Below, one piece after another: positions 29,101-31,529 of a stretch of DNA of 64,000 bases. Origin of the DNA: Xenorhabdus szentirmaii DSM 16338. GTDB taxonomy: Bacteria > Pseudomonadota > Gammaproteobacteria > Enterobacterales > Enterobacteriaceae. Within the stretch, counting starts at the first letter, position 1. Each line of letters starts with the position of its first letter. Made by a program: the position numbers and the translations under genes. The notes under the pieces were generated by a model. The model saw only the letters and a list, made by a program, of their open reading frames with translations, had not been told where the DNA came from and made no database searches. The stretch covers positions 1,754,561 to 1,818,560 of the forward strand of contig NZ_NIBV01000002.1 in assembly GCF_002632585.1 (NCBI RefSeq), in the 5' to 3' direction.

Positions 29101-31529
29101 TGCTGGAACATGAGCAAGCCCCGTTGGTGCTGGCCCAGCAATGCAGCGGTATGCCGCAATCCATGCCGTTGTTCAGCACCTTGCTGAATTATCGCCACAG
29201 TCAATCCGGCAATTCTGTCGGTTCCGGCAATAGCAACAATGCGGAGACGGCTGACTCCCTTTGGGCAGGCATCCGTATTTTGGCCGCAGAAGAGCGCACT
29301 AACTATCCGGTGACATTGTCAGTGGATGATCTGGGTGAGCGTTTCCGCCTGACAGCCCAGACTGTGGCGGGTATCGACCCCACACGCGTTATCCATTATC
29401 TGGTCACGGCTGTCCGTGGGTTGATCAACGCCCTGGATCGCGAACCGCAGGGGCTGATTCGGAATATCTCCATCCTGCCGGCCACAGAGCGGCAACAATT
29501 GCTGGTGGATTTCAATGCCACTGAATCAGATTTCCCACAAAATGCGCTGATTCACCAACTGTTTGAAACGCAGGCCGCACGCAATCCCGACGCCATTGCC
29601 ATTGCATTTGAAGGACACTCTTTCAGCTATGGTGAAGTAAACCGCCGCGCCAATCGTCTGGCACATTATCTGATTGCACTTGGTGTATGTTCGGATTCCC
29701 GGGTTGCAATATGCATTGAGCGCAGTCCGGAGTTGATTATCGGCCTGCTCGCAATCCTCAAGGCCGGTGGTGCCTATGTTCCGCTCGATCCTAATTACCC
29801 GCCTGAGCGATTGGCCTATATGCTGGGGGATTCGGCACCGGTGGCACTGCTGACGCAGGAAACTCACCTCAATGGGCTTTTCAATCAACGTCCTGATGCG
29901 TTGCCAATGGTCTTATTGGATAACGATGACACCTTCCTGTCCGCAATGTCGTTATCAACAGGTTCATTGCCAACAAAAGAAACTGGGAATCCAGACCCAC
30001 AGGCTCTGGGACTGAAATCACGCCATCTGGCCTGTGTCCTTTATACTTCAGGTTCGACCGGACAGCCGAAAGGGGTCATGGTTGAACACCGCAATGTCCT
30101 CCGCCTGATTGTCAACAGCGGTTTTGCGGAACTCGGCCAAGAGGATTGTGTGGCCCATTGCGCCAATATTGCCTTTGATGCCTCGACATGGGAAATCTGG
30201 TCGGCCCTGCTCAATGGCGGACGCTTGCATGTGGTTCCATCTTCCACGCTGCTTGATCCGCTGCGCTTCTGTGATTCATTGGTTCAAGGGAAAGTCACCG
30301 CACTTTGGCTGACTGCCGGTTTGTTCAACGAATATCTCGACGCACTCAGGCCCCTGTATGGACAATTACACTATTTACTGGTTGGCGGTGATGTCCTCGA
30401 ACCGAAAAAAATCCGGCAAGTGAAACTGGCGGGATCACAACCGGTTCATTTGATTAATGGCTATGGCCCGACCGAAACCACAACGTTTGCCACAACCTAT
30501 GAGATTGCCGCTCCGGTTGATGTAACACGTTCTGTTCCGATTGGCCGGCCGATAGGAAATACCCGGATTTATCTCCTTGATTCACAGGGCCAGCCTGTAC
30601 CTCTCGGTGTTGCCGGCGAAATTCACATTGCCGGCGCGGGTGTTACCCGTGGTTATCTGAATCGCCCGGGACTCACCGCTGAACGTTTCCTGATTGATCC
30701 GTTCTCTCAGGAAACCGATGCCCGCATGTACAAAACCGGTGATCTCGGGCGCTGGCTGCCGGATGGCAATATTGAGTACATCGGCCGCAATGATTTTCAG
30801 ATCAAATTGCGGGGTTTCCGCATTGAGCCGGGGGAAATTGAAGCCAGACTCAGACAATGCCACGGTGTACATGAAGCGGTGGTTCTCCTTCGTGAAGACC
30901 TCTGTGAAGACCTTCGCGAAAACCACCACGAAAACCACCGCAAAGAGGAAACCGGACAGAAACGACTGGTGGCTTATTTGCAACCTTTGGACGGTGTTGA
31001 GCTGATACCGGCTGAATTGCGCCGGCAACTCGCCCAACAGCTTGCTGACTATATGTTGCCCAGTGCCTTCGTGATCCTTGATACCTTCCCATTGACCCCC
31101 AACGGCAAGCTCGACCGTCAGGCACTGCCGGCACCGGATGCGTCGGCGGTCGCTGCCCGTGAATATGAGTCCCCCAAAGGAAGGATAGAAACGGCGCTAG
31201 CCCAAATCTGGCAGGAATTATTAGATCTCTCCCGTATCAGCCGCCACGACAACTTCTTTGACATCGGCGGTCATTCGCTGATGGTTGTGCGGCTGATAAC
31301 ACGCATTCAGCACAAATTATCAGTCAGCATCCCGCTCACCGCCCTGTTTGCCGCTCCCACCCTGAAGGAGCAGGCGGACACCATCCTTGCCGCACAAATG
31401 GATGTGATTGGGAATGGTGAGATTGAATCTATGCAAGACGACCTTGATTCAATGTCAGCAGAGGAACTGATGGCACTTTTAGGCAATGAAAATATAGGCG
31501 ACGAAAATCCCCGCGGAGACGGTAGATAA
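5160..31529 (+). CDS. Eight-module nonribosomal peptide synthetase (initiation protein)
   Basis: This 8789-aa synthetase starts the assembly line. Domain order is Cstart-A-T / C-A-T / C-A-T / CE-A-T / C-A-T / CE-A-T / C-A-T / CE-A-T. The carrier serines are near residues 1069, 2149, 3226, 4315, 5374, 6494, 7569 and 8706. Predicted substrates are Pro, Gly, Ala, Val, unresolved hydrophobic, Val/Ile, Thr and Val. It begins with a condensation domain and no loading module, so the first residue is probably N-acylated. There is no final TE. The C-terminal tail carries an acidic helix (SAEELMALLG) that looks like a docking element for the next protein. The start at 5160 follows aggag at 5148-5152; a second ATG at 5166 is possible. 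The stop overlaps the next start by one base (TAATG), indicating translational coupling. Confidence 0.95.
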   Translation: MSMSCHRINNEAPSSMNKESSHDQFSLSTTQQVVWLDQILRPDSPCYNIGSVVLIEGELDEALLMRAFETVVDRHDALRLRLLKTQGLPLQTFRKTVPVEMTIHDFSDYADAEEHTKKFLRNAFMHPFDLNGELWFFNLIRVGNKRWYWQFLCHHLIGDSITLKLIPEYIADAYNHLLRGEEFTEIPPSYLDFMQEDSGYLNSQRYIQDKQFWQERYKHVSPTLISPSLSTEVSQPESTEPLFWELDKDLFQRMEETVAAQGLSVLHFMYAVMACYFFRTLHFSRTDSAEEIVIGIPVHNRKNIRQKRTVGMFSSVIPVGVTLAPHDTFLDIMNKAAAELRRCYKRQRMPIADINRHIQVQQKTGHAQLFDIMLSYEWVEVNAGIPNAALSYTQIQRGTPFPLLVALYQYAFTDSEDIHKPATLEFNFSPDHLSRADIEALKSRLLLLMEAAITAPDTQIRHLPILPPAEHQQLLVNFNATQADFPPPALIHPQIEAQAARCPEAPAVSFGETTLSYGELNRRANRLAHHLIAQGIGPDERVAIYVGRSPEMVVGLLAILKAGGAYVPLDPAYPAERLAHILKDSAPKAVLTQTDLLDALSHIMSTSEHPLASAPPVIALDEIALNDPASSLALLPDDNPDTQALGLTPHHLAYVLYTSGSTGLPKGVEMPLSSLSNLLQWHNQTISGNSPASHPSGTGRTLQFAALGFDVAFQEIFTTLGEGGCLILINEEMRQDPHQLLSLIRQKQIDRIFLPYIALQNLAETATERIKNNSTENDFSCLSHIVTAGEQLRITPAIRQFLQHAGNCRLHNHYGPTESHVVTTYTLDEDIEHWAALPPIGRPIANNQIYILDQGKQPVPPGVTGEIYIAGSGVARGYLNRPELTAERFLPDPFAANPDARMYKTGDLGRWLPDGNIEYLGRNDFQIKLRGFRVEPGEIEFQLLQCHGVREAVVVARTDGNTGQKLIAYLLPQDGVKLVPAELRQQLSRHLAEYMLPSAFVILDAFPLTPSGKLNRQALPAPDISAMATRSYEAPAGKIETTLAQIWQDLLGVERIGRHDHFFELGGHSLLAIQLCARVRQSLARVVSLRQLFENPILMELAQVLSEITEISRIVIHPADRRQPQPLSLFQQRLWFLSQLDPAANLAYQIPVTLRLSGQLNRHALISALDRLVARHESLRTRFISIQARPYQYIAPADTRFSLSCHDLRQSDPALQAEHIAEFAVIESRRPFDLTQGPLIRGQLLQLAETEHVLLLNQHHMISDGWSIGILVRELGMLYHAILNDENDPLPPLPVQYIDYAIWQRKELLSDSTLTTPVFTAQREFWLEQLTDAPALLSLPTDRPRPATQTYAGHYLPFRLGPGLLEALKTLGQRHHTTLFMTLLAAWSIVLARLSGQDDVVIGTPVANRTHHELEGIMGPFINTLALRIKLSDELNVADLLAQVRKQALAAYANQDLPFEQVVEALQPERNLSYSPIFQVMLTLDNTPIQEQMPSGLQISREEQAYYTTHCDLMLLLTETDAGVSGGLQYAIDLFDAATAERMLGYLTHVLAEMVADDTQAAAFLPIMPGSERNRLLTAFNDTQADFPHDALIHQLFEAQAAQHPSATALIFGDQALSYDELNRRANRLAHYLITQGVRPDSRVAICVERSPDMVIGLLGILKAGGAYVPLDPTYPTKRLAHMLKDSAPNVVLTQTDKLDALSEIIAESESQMTALPSVIVLDDPNPSLAQQPDDNPDIPELGLTPHHLAYVLYTSGSTGLPKGVMVEHINVVNLLCSMQGILHITADDTMLASTTIGFDIAGLELYLPLISGNRLVLAPSKAIQNPQKLATLITAHNIKIVQATPSAWRILLASGWADTTIKAISGGEALPYELAQRLKAKTHSLWNLYGPTETTIWSTASANLSIKQENERPQCQITIGRPIANTQIYILDKYNQPVAIGETGELHIGGTGVARGYLNRPDLTNERFLRDPFSSSPSARMYKTGDLGRWLPDGNIEYLGRNDFQVKVRGFRIELGEIEAKLMEYHGVREAVVLARPDESGQQNLVAYSQPHTGIELTPAELRQYLTQHLSDSMLPGAYVILENFPLTPNGKLDRQALPAPDASAVVMHRYEAPEGETETALAQIWQKLLKLERVGRHDHFFELGGHSLIAIQLIAHIRQDMARELSLQQLFDQPVLLSLARTLTELPVTNQITIPVADRNQQLPLSFAQQRLWFLCQIDQAASLAYNIPFALRLTSQLNHLALSGALDSLVARHEILRTRFAVVAGHPYQHIAPADSGFTLSHQDLRSLAPETQTQRVEELTVLEAQTPFDFTQGPLIRGKLLQLADEEHVLLITQHHMISDGWSVGVLMHELSALYHAALDGRENPLAPLPVQYADYALWQREQLQKTSITEQRNFWHGQLEGAPDLLTLPTDFPRPAMQSFAGGLIPVCFDADLLASLKAFGQRHNTTLFMTVLGAWSIVLARLSGQDDIVIGTPVANRPYQELEGLIGFFVNTLALRVRFNDSDTVTDLLRQIRKQTLATYAHQNLPFEQVVEALQSERSLSYNPIFQVMLILNNTPAHTSELPDLQFTSVGQAYRSTHFDVTLSLTETASGLAGELIYATDLFKAETAERMLGYLTHVLAEMVADDTQAVALLPIMPESERNRLLTVFNDTQADFPHDALIHQLFEAQAAQSPSATALVCGDRTLSYDELNRQANRLAHYLIKQGVCPDSRVAICVERSPDMVIGLLGILKAGGAYVPLDPAYPTERLAYMLEDANPIVLLTQTALSDKLNTAISTVLLDRVLYPQEPFTAAQPERNSDTNNSDTNNPDSQTLGLTSQHLAYTIYTSGSTGLPKGVAIAHRNTVNFLTWAQRTFKPEELAHTLFATSLNFDLAVFECLAPLFSGGTVHLVPDVLSLIAQKSGVPEQSVSLINTVPSAISQLIESNAVPASVRAVNLAGEALKSHIVDRLFTHTAVQQVCNLYGPSETTTYSTWTRMTPETGFVSHIGRPIANTRIYILDRHGQPAPIGVVGEIYIAGEGVARGYLNRPELTAERFLVDPFSQETGARMYKTGDLGRWLSDGNIEYLGRNDFQVKIRGFRIELGEIEAQLMRCHNVQEAVVIVREDASNENPAALKQLVAYLRSKNGLELIPAELRRQLSQHLAEYMLPSAFVTLDTFPLTANGKLDRQALPAPDAFAVITRHYEKPLHEVEIILAQIWQELLQRDRISRHDHFFELGGHSLLLVSLIERLYSFGWKLDIRSVFSTPILSDMARAIKENIDTSVVPPNRIPADCTAITPDMLPLVSLTQTEIDAIVAATPGGAGNIQDIYPLAPLQEGVLYHHLRQAQGDTYLLQCLLAFDSRQRLDGFLSAFQQVINRHDILRTATCWQGLIQPVQVVWRQAQLNINTFVPDSDDDVLSRLKAHTDPRRHRLDLSQAPLFVADTAYDPARGEWLLALRFHHLVCDHMTLELIFAEIAQIQHGNAKTDENTNTLPAALPYRNFIAQLLSVPADKHEAYFRAQLADIDTPTAPFGILSIQNENEAIAEARLSVEPALAKIVRAQARHLGVSPGVLFHVAWAQVLAKTSGSNNVVFGSVLLGRLQGGAGTSRTMGMFINTLPIRIPLADRTVQDVVQATYHTLTTLLEHEQAPLAMAQRCSNVPQSVPLFSAVLNYRHTRLNETDVIDLHQEGISVISAQERTNYPITLSVDDTGVGFRLTAQSVTSIDPARIISYLETTIRGLVDALAHKPQQLIQEITVLPVSERQQLLADFNDTQADFPQHALIHQLFEAQAAQHPHATALVFGNQSLSYAELNGRANRLAHHLIDLGVRPDSRVAICLERHPDLIIGLLAILKAGGAYLPLDPAYPAERLAHILKDAEPVVLLTQTPHAGKLDSAIPTFLLDAHEPFLPEQPSHNPDAQALALTSRHLAYVIYTSGSTGLPKGVMVEHRNVLRLIVNSGFAELGQDDCVAHCANIAFDASTWEIWSALLNGGRLHLVSQSELLDPVRFRDSLIQGQVTALWLTSGLFNEYLNTLTPLFGQLRYLLIGGDVIDPRKIRQVQQAESQPAHLLNAYGPTETTTFATMYEITSPVDAIHAIPIGRPIGNTRIYLLDPQGQPVPQGVTGEIYIAGAGVARGYLNRPELTAERFLADPFSLDANERMYKTGDLGRWLPDGNLEYLGRNDFQVKLRGFRIELGEIEAKLMEHHGVREAVVLARPDESGQKHLVAYLQPHTGIELTPAELRQYLAQHLADYMLPGAFVILAHFPLTPNGKLDRQALPAPDASAVVMQRYEAPEGETELALARIWQKLLKLEHIGRHDHFFELGGHSLLAIQLIAHIRQDMARELSLQQLFDHPVLLDLAKTLTETSVTDQITIAIADRDQRLPLSFAQQRLWFLSQLDQAASLAYHIPIALRLTGQLSHSALSGALDSLVARQEILRTRFVLVAGHPYQHIDPADTGFTLSYQDLRPLAPETQTHRVEGLTVLEAQTPFDFTQGPLIRGHLLQLADNEHVLLLTQHHIISDGWSVGILMHELSVLYRAALDGREDPLAPLPVQYADYALWQREQLQKTSITEQRDFWHAQLAGAPALLTLPTDRPRPATQSFAGGLIPVRLEADLLASLKALGQRHNTTLFMTVLGAWSIVLARLSGQDDIVIGTPVANRPHHELESVIGFFVNTLALRVKFHHAKNVTDLLTHVRQQALAAYTHQDLPFEQVVEALQPERDLSYSPIFQVMLALNNTPAEKPVLPELQLSLVEQAHRSAHFDLILSLTETESGLTGDLTYSSDLFDAATAERLAGYLVNVLTAMAADETQPLATLPMLPGSERQQLLVDFNDTQADFPQGTLVHQLFEAQALHCPDATAVVFEGQQLSYAELNRQANRLAHYLIAQGVRPDSRVAVCTERNPQMVIGLLATLKAGGTYVPLDPAYPAERLVYMLDDAAPVILLTQTEWKDKLSTALSTTFSTVLLDNDEQLWASQPADNPDPQDLGLTPRHLAYVIYTSGSTGQPKGVMIEHQNLCNLMTTQQSRLALTPDSRILQFASNSFDACIWECCMAFQSGGRLYLAKRADILPGERLSAYLSDNLISHVLLSPTALAVMDSLPETLHTLLVGGEACPPTLVKRWAQDRQMLNAYGPTEITVCATLYSCHHAEDNPPPIGRPIANTQIYILDAHGQPVPRGVIGEIYIAGAGVARGYLNRPELTAERFLADPFSTSPDARMYKTGDLGRWLPDGNIEYLGRNDFQIKLRGFRIELGEIEARLRQCHGVREAVVLAREDRETQQKRLVAYLLPQAGAGLEPAKLRQQLARHLAEHMLPGAFVTLDAFPLTPNGKLDQQALPEPALSAIVSRDHEPPTGEAEISLAHIWQKLLGVKLIGRHDHFFELGGHSLMIVSLIEELRSIGRQLDVRSVFAAPVLADMAQAIQHETDTFVVPANLIPDNCTAIAPDMLPLVSLSQTEIDAIVATVSGGASNVQDIYPLAPLQEGILFHHLLQTQGDDYLLRVLLAFNTRDQLEGILNALQQVIDRHDILRTSAYWQDLAQPVQVVWRQATLSVNVFMPDSGDDILSQLQAHTDPRLHRINLNQAPLFTADIAHDTLQDEWLLALRFHHLVSDHITLDLIFAEMALILKGNGLKRVELQGTAQALPATQPYRNFIAQTLNASPSVHEAYFREQLSGIHEPTAPFGIFTLPKEAPKQGTSTSISQSVARHRILLPSELSDAVRLQARHLGISPSVLFHVAWAQVLAQTSGHNDVVFGSVLLGRLQGGAGADRILGMFINTLPVRISLNGRNARDTVQQAYQDLTALLEHEQAPLALAQRCSDVAQPMPLFSTLLNYRHSQAAKGQTGDAVNAMWADVRLLSAEERTSYPITLSVDDLGQDFQLTALTVADIVPEQITTYLATAIKGLIDALTCEPNKLILDIPILPETGRQKLLVDFNATRTDFPQDALIHQRVEDQVLQRPDATAVIHEGQRLSYNELNQRANRLAHHLIVLGVRPDARVAICLERSPEMVIGLLAILKAGGAYVPLDPSYPAERLAYMFEDAAPMALLIQTTWADKFAGILPATLPTVLLDNALHEPDAFLPAESNENPDIQALGLTSRHLAYVIYTSGSTGQPKGVMVEHRNVLRLVINNNFADIGPNDCIAHCANVSFDAATWEVWGALVQGARILLIPEKSLLQPDDFGEHLTKAGASALFLTTALFNQYANLIAPALSGLRYILFGGEKTDTRAAIRLRSEHSPDHLLHVYGPTETTTFATAYEIPLMENDETERSIPIGHPIANTQAYILDEKGQPVPVGVAGEIYIAGDGVARGYLNRPELTAERFLTDPFSPGPEARMYKTGDLGRWLPDGNIEYLSRNDSQVKLRGFRIELGEIETRLRQCHGVSEALVLIRGDMANGNTGEQKRLVAYLRPQAGTKLIPAELRQQLAQHLADYMLPSAFVMLESFPLTPNGKLDRQALPAPDASAVVSRHYEAPAGETEIALARIWQDLLGLERVGRHDHFFELGGHSLLAVQLASRIRQVLAKELSLQQLFDHPLLANLAHALTDASVTSQATIPVADRHQPLPLSFAQQRLWFLGQLDPAASLAYHIPAALRLSGQLNHPALSGALDRLVARQEILRTRFVLNGGQPCQHIDPADTGFTLSYHDLRPLAPETQTHRIGELTVLEAQTPFDFTQGPLIRGHLLQLADEEHILLITQHHIISDGWSIGVLMHELGLLYSAELTGQDPCLPPLPVQYADYAVWQRHWLQETTLTAQRDFWCKALSGAPALLTLPTDRPRPAVHSYVGNRIPVCFGADLLAPLKALGQRHNTTLFMTVLGAWSIVLARLSGQDDIVIGTPVANRPHHELEGMIGFFVNTLALRIRFSHELSVADLLTHVKDQAFAAYANQDLPFEQVVEALQPERSLSYSPVFQVMLSLNNMPAQTLTLPDLQLIPMEQEHHSAHFDLTLSLTETEGGLVGELAYAVDLFDSSSVERMVGYLGHVLTAMVTNETQAVATLPMLPESERQQLLTGFNRPRMSFPQDRLIHQLFEAQATARPDAVAVVWEGQTLSYGELNRCANRLAHHLMEQGVRPDTRVAICVERGLEMVVGLLAILKAGGAYVPLDPAYPADRLAYTLEDAAPVALLTQSEWLSKLADALSDVALPTTLLDKLLDRQDPLLATQSSENPDAQALGLTPHHLAYIIYTSGSTGQPKGVMVEHTNITRLFAATQARFQFDNHDVWTLFHSFAFDFSVWELWGALAYGGRLVVIPADCARSPQVFYSLLCREQVTVLNQTPSAFRQLISAQDATPHSLRCIIFGGEALELHTLAPWVDRNPTQQTRLVNMYGITEITVHATYRELTETDIHSGRGSLIGQPLPDLQIYILDACGQPVPLGVAGELYIVGAGVARGYLNRAELTAERFLVDPFTPDSQAHMYKTGDLGRWLPDGNIEYLGRNDFQVKIRGFRIELGEIEARLEQCHGVREAVVLARTDDNNQKRLIAYLLPQGNAELVPAELRQQLSQHLADYMLPGAFVTLDSFPLTTNGKLDRQALPAPDSSAIVVHRYEAPIGEVEIVLARIWQNLLKLERVGRHDHFFELGGHSLLIVSLIEELRRLGWQLDVRGVFVAPVLAEMAQTIQRDARAFVVPDNLIPAGCSAITPDMLPLVSLSQAEIDAITATVPGGAGNVQDIYPLAPLQEGILFHHLLQAQGDNYLLQSLFAFDSRERLDDFLATLQQVIDRHDILRTAAYWQDLEQPVQVVWRQATLAVNVFNPETADNVLAQLRAHTDPRLHRLALDRAPLFTADIAHDPAQAEWLLALRFHHLVSDHMTLELIFAEMALLLKQNKSEGSNADRNESPRHSEPLPVALPYRNFVARTLNMPTADHEAYFRAQLADIHEPTAPFGVLKVQAEGGSVTEDHLFVAPDLAKSIRVQARRHRVSPSVLFHAAWALVLAQTCDRDDVVFGSVLLGRLQGGAGAEQVLGMFINTLPMRVSLAQRTVGEVIQDTYHSLMMLLEHEQAPLVLAQQCSGMPQSMPLFSTLLNYRHSQSGNSVGSGNSNNAETADSLWAGIRILAAEERTNYPVTLSVDDLGERFRLTAQTVAGIDPTRVIHYLVTAVRGLINALDREPQGLIRNISILPATERQQLLVDFNATESDFPQNALIHQLFETQAARNPDAIAIAFEGHSFSYGEVNRRANRLAHYLIALGVCSDSRVAICIERSPELIIGLLAILKAGGAYVPLDPNYPPERLAYMLGDSAPVALLTQETHLNGLFNQRPDALPMVLLDNDDTFLSAMSLSTGSLPTKETGNPDPQALGLKSRHLACVLYTSGSTGQPKGVMVEHRNVLRLIVNSGFAELGQEDCVAHCANIAFDASTWEIWSALLNGGRLHVVPSSTLLDPLRFCDSLVQGKVTALWLTAGLFNEYLDALRPLYGQLHYLLVGGDVLEPKKIRQVKLAGSQPVHLINGYGPTETTTFATTYEIAAPVDVTRSVPIGRPIGNTRIYLLDSQGQPVPLGVAGEIHIAGAGVTRGYLNRPGLTAERFLIDPFSQETDARMYKTGDLGRWLPDGNIEYIGRNDFQIKLRGFRIEPGEIEARLRQCHGVHEAVVLLREDLCEDLRENHHENHRKEETGQKRLVAYLQPLDGVELIPAELRRQLAQQLADYMLPSAFVILDTFPLTPNGKLDRQALPAPDASAVAAREYESPKGRIETALAQIWQELLDLSRISRHDNFFDIGGHSLMVVRLITRIQHKLSVSIPLTALFAAPTLKEQADTILAAQMDVIGNGEIESMQDDLDSMSAEELMALLGNENIGDENPRGDGR
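5220..8490 (+). other. NRPS module 1: starter C, A (Pro), T
   Basis: The condensation domain is divergent from all others in the operon; its active-site motif reads HHLIGDS where HHxxxDG is usual. As the first domain with no donor carrier it should acylate residue 1 with an acyl-CoA or acyl-ACP. The adenylation code read by alignment to GrsA is D-V-Q-F-V-A-H-V-V, which fits proline (DVQ-x-IAHVV class). The carrier motif GGHSLL has Ser near residue 1069. Confidence 0.85.
8520..11735 (+). other. NRPS module 2: C, A (Gly), T
   Basis: The condensation domain is of the LCL type (HHMISDG). The adenylation code is D-I-L-Q-I-G-L-I-W, close to the glycine code DILQLGLIW. No epimerizing domain follows. 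The first part of the A domain (about 9890-10160) is nearly identical in DNA to that of module 3, suggesting a recent duplication or gene conversion. Confidence 0.85.
11755..14955 (+). other. NRPS module 3: C, A (Ala), T; residue epimerized downstream
   Basis: LCL condensation domain. The adenylation code is D-L-F-N-N-A-L-T-Y, identical to a known alanine code. The carrier protein (GGHSLLLVSL) is of the type seen before dual C/E domains in this operon, and the next domain is a dual C/E, so Ala3 is expected to become D. A 15-bp repeat lies in the A-domain loop at 13566-13595. Confidence 0.85.
13566..13595 (+). repeat. In-frame 15-bp repeat in NRPS module 3
   Basis: Two identical copies of AATTCTGATACAAAC (13566-13580, 13581-13595) followed by a partial third. 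They encode repeated NSDTN in the variable loop before core motif A3 (YTSGSTG), outside the active site. Confidence 0.85.
14990..18225 (+). other. NRPS module 4: dual C/E, A (Val), T
   Basis: The domain opens with DIYPLAPLQEG and the signature HHLRQAQGD, matching the dual C/E pattern HH[I/L]xxxxGD, plus the catalytic motif HHLVCDH. It should epimerize residue 3 and then condense it. The adenylation code D-A-W-W-L-G-A-T-F is valine-like. Confidence 0.85.
18255..21400 (+). other. NRPS module 5: C, A (unresolved hydrophobic), T
   Basis: LCL condensation domain, very similar in DNA to the one in module 3. The adenylation code is D-A-W-L-L-G-A-V-C. The start and end resemble aromatic codes (DAW..., ...AVC) while L-L-G in the middle suggests a bulky aliphatic or aromatic residue; I cannot decide. 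A dual C/E domain follows, so residue 5 should be D. A 12-bp triple repeat lies at 19983-20018 in the A-domain loop. Confidence 0.8.
19983..20018 (+). repeat. In-frame 12-bp repeat in NRPS module 5
   Basis: Three units, CTTTCCACGGCA, CTTTCCACGACT and TTTTCCACGGTT, encode a Leu/Phe-Ser-Thr series in the variable A-domain loop upstream of core A3. Confidence 0.8.
21425..24770 (+). other. NRPS module 6: dual C/E, A (Val/Ile), T
   Basis: The dual C/E signature is HHLLQTQGD with catalytic HHLVSDH. The adenylation code D-A-W-F-L-G-V-T-F indicates a branched aliphatic residue, Ile or Val. The carrier protein is followed by an LCL domain, so this residue stays L. One departure is in the A8 region, where the usual GRNDFQ reads SRNDSQ. 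Confidence 0.8.
24790..27990 (+). other. NRPS module 7: C, A (Thr), T; residue epimerized downstream
   Basis: LCL condensation domain. The adenylation code D-F-W-N-I-G-M-V-H is identical to the standard threonine code. In this domain the usual YGPTE motif reads YGITE. A dual C/E follows, so the Thr is expected to be D-configured at C-alpha. It is the only side-chain hydroxyl predicted, and so the best candidate nucleophile for macrolactone closure. Confidence 0.88.
28015..31400 (+). other. NRPS module 8: dual C/E, A (Val), T
   Basis: Dual C/E signature HHLLQAQGD with catalytic HHLVSDH. Adenylation code D-A-W-W-L-G-G-T-F, valine. The carrier motif is IGGHSLMVV. A degenerate 12-bp repeat of five units (30888-30947) encodes an Asp/Glu/His-rich insert near the end of the A domain. 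The C-terminal tail of the protein follows. Confidence 0.85.
30888..30947 (+). repeat. In-frame 12-bp repeat, five degenerate units, in NRPS module 8
   Basis: Units CTTCGTGAAGAC, CTCTGTGAAGAC, CTTCGCGAAAAC, CACCACGAAAAC and CACCGCAAAGAG run without gaps from 30888 to 30947. They lengthen the charged loop after the A-domain segment HEAVVLLRED. The corresponding loop is much shorter in most other modules. Confidence 0.8.
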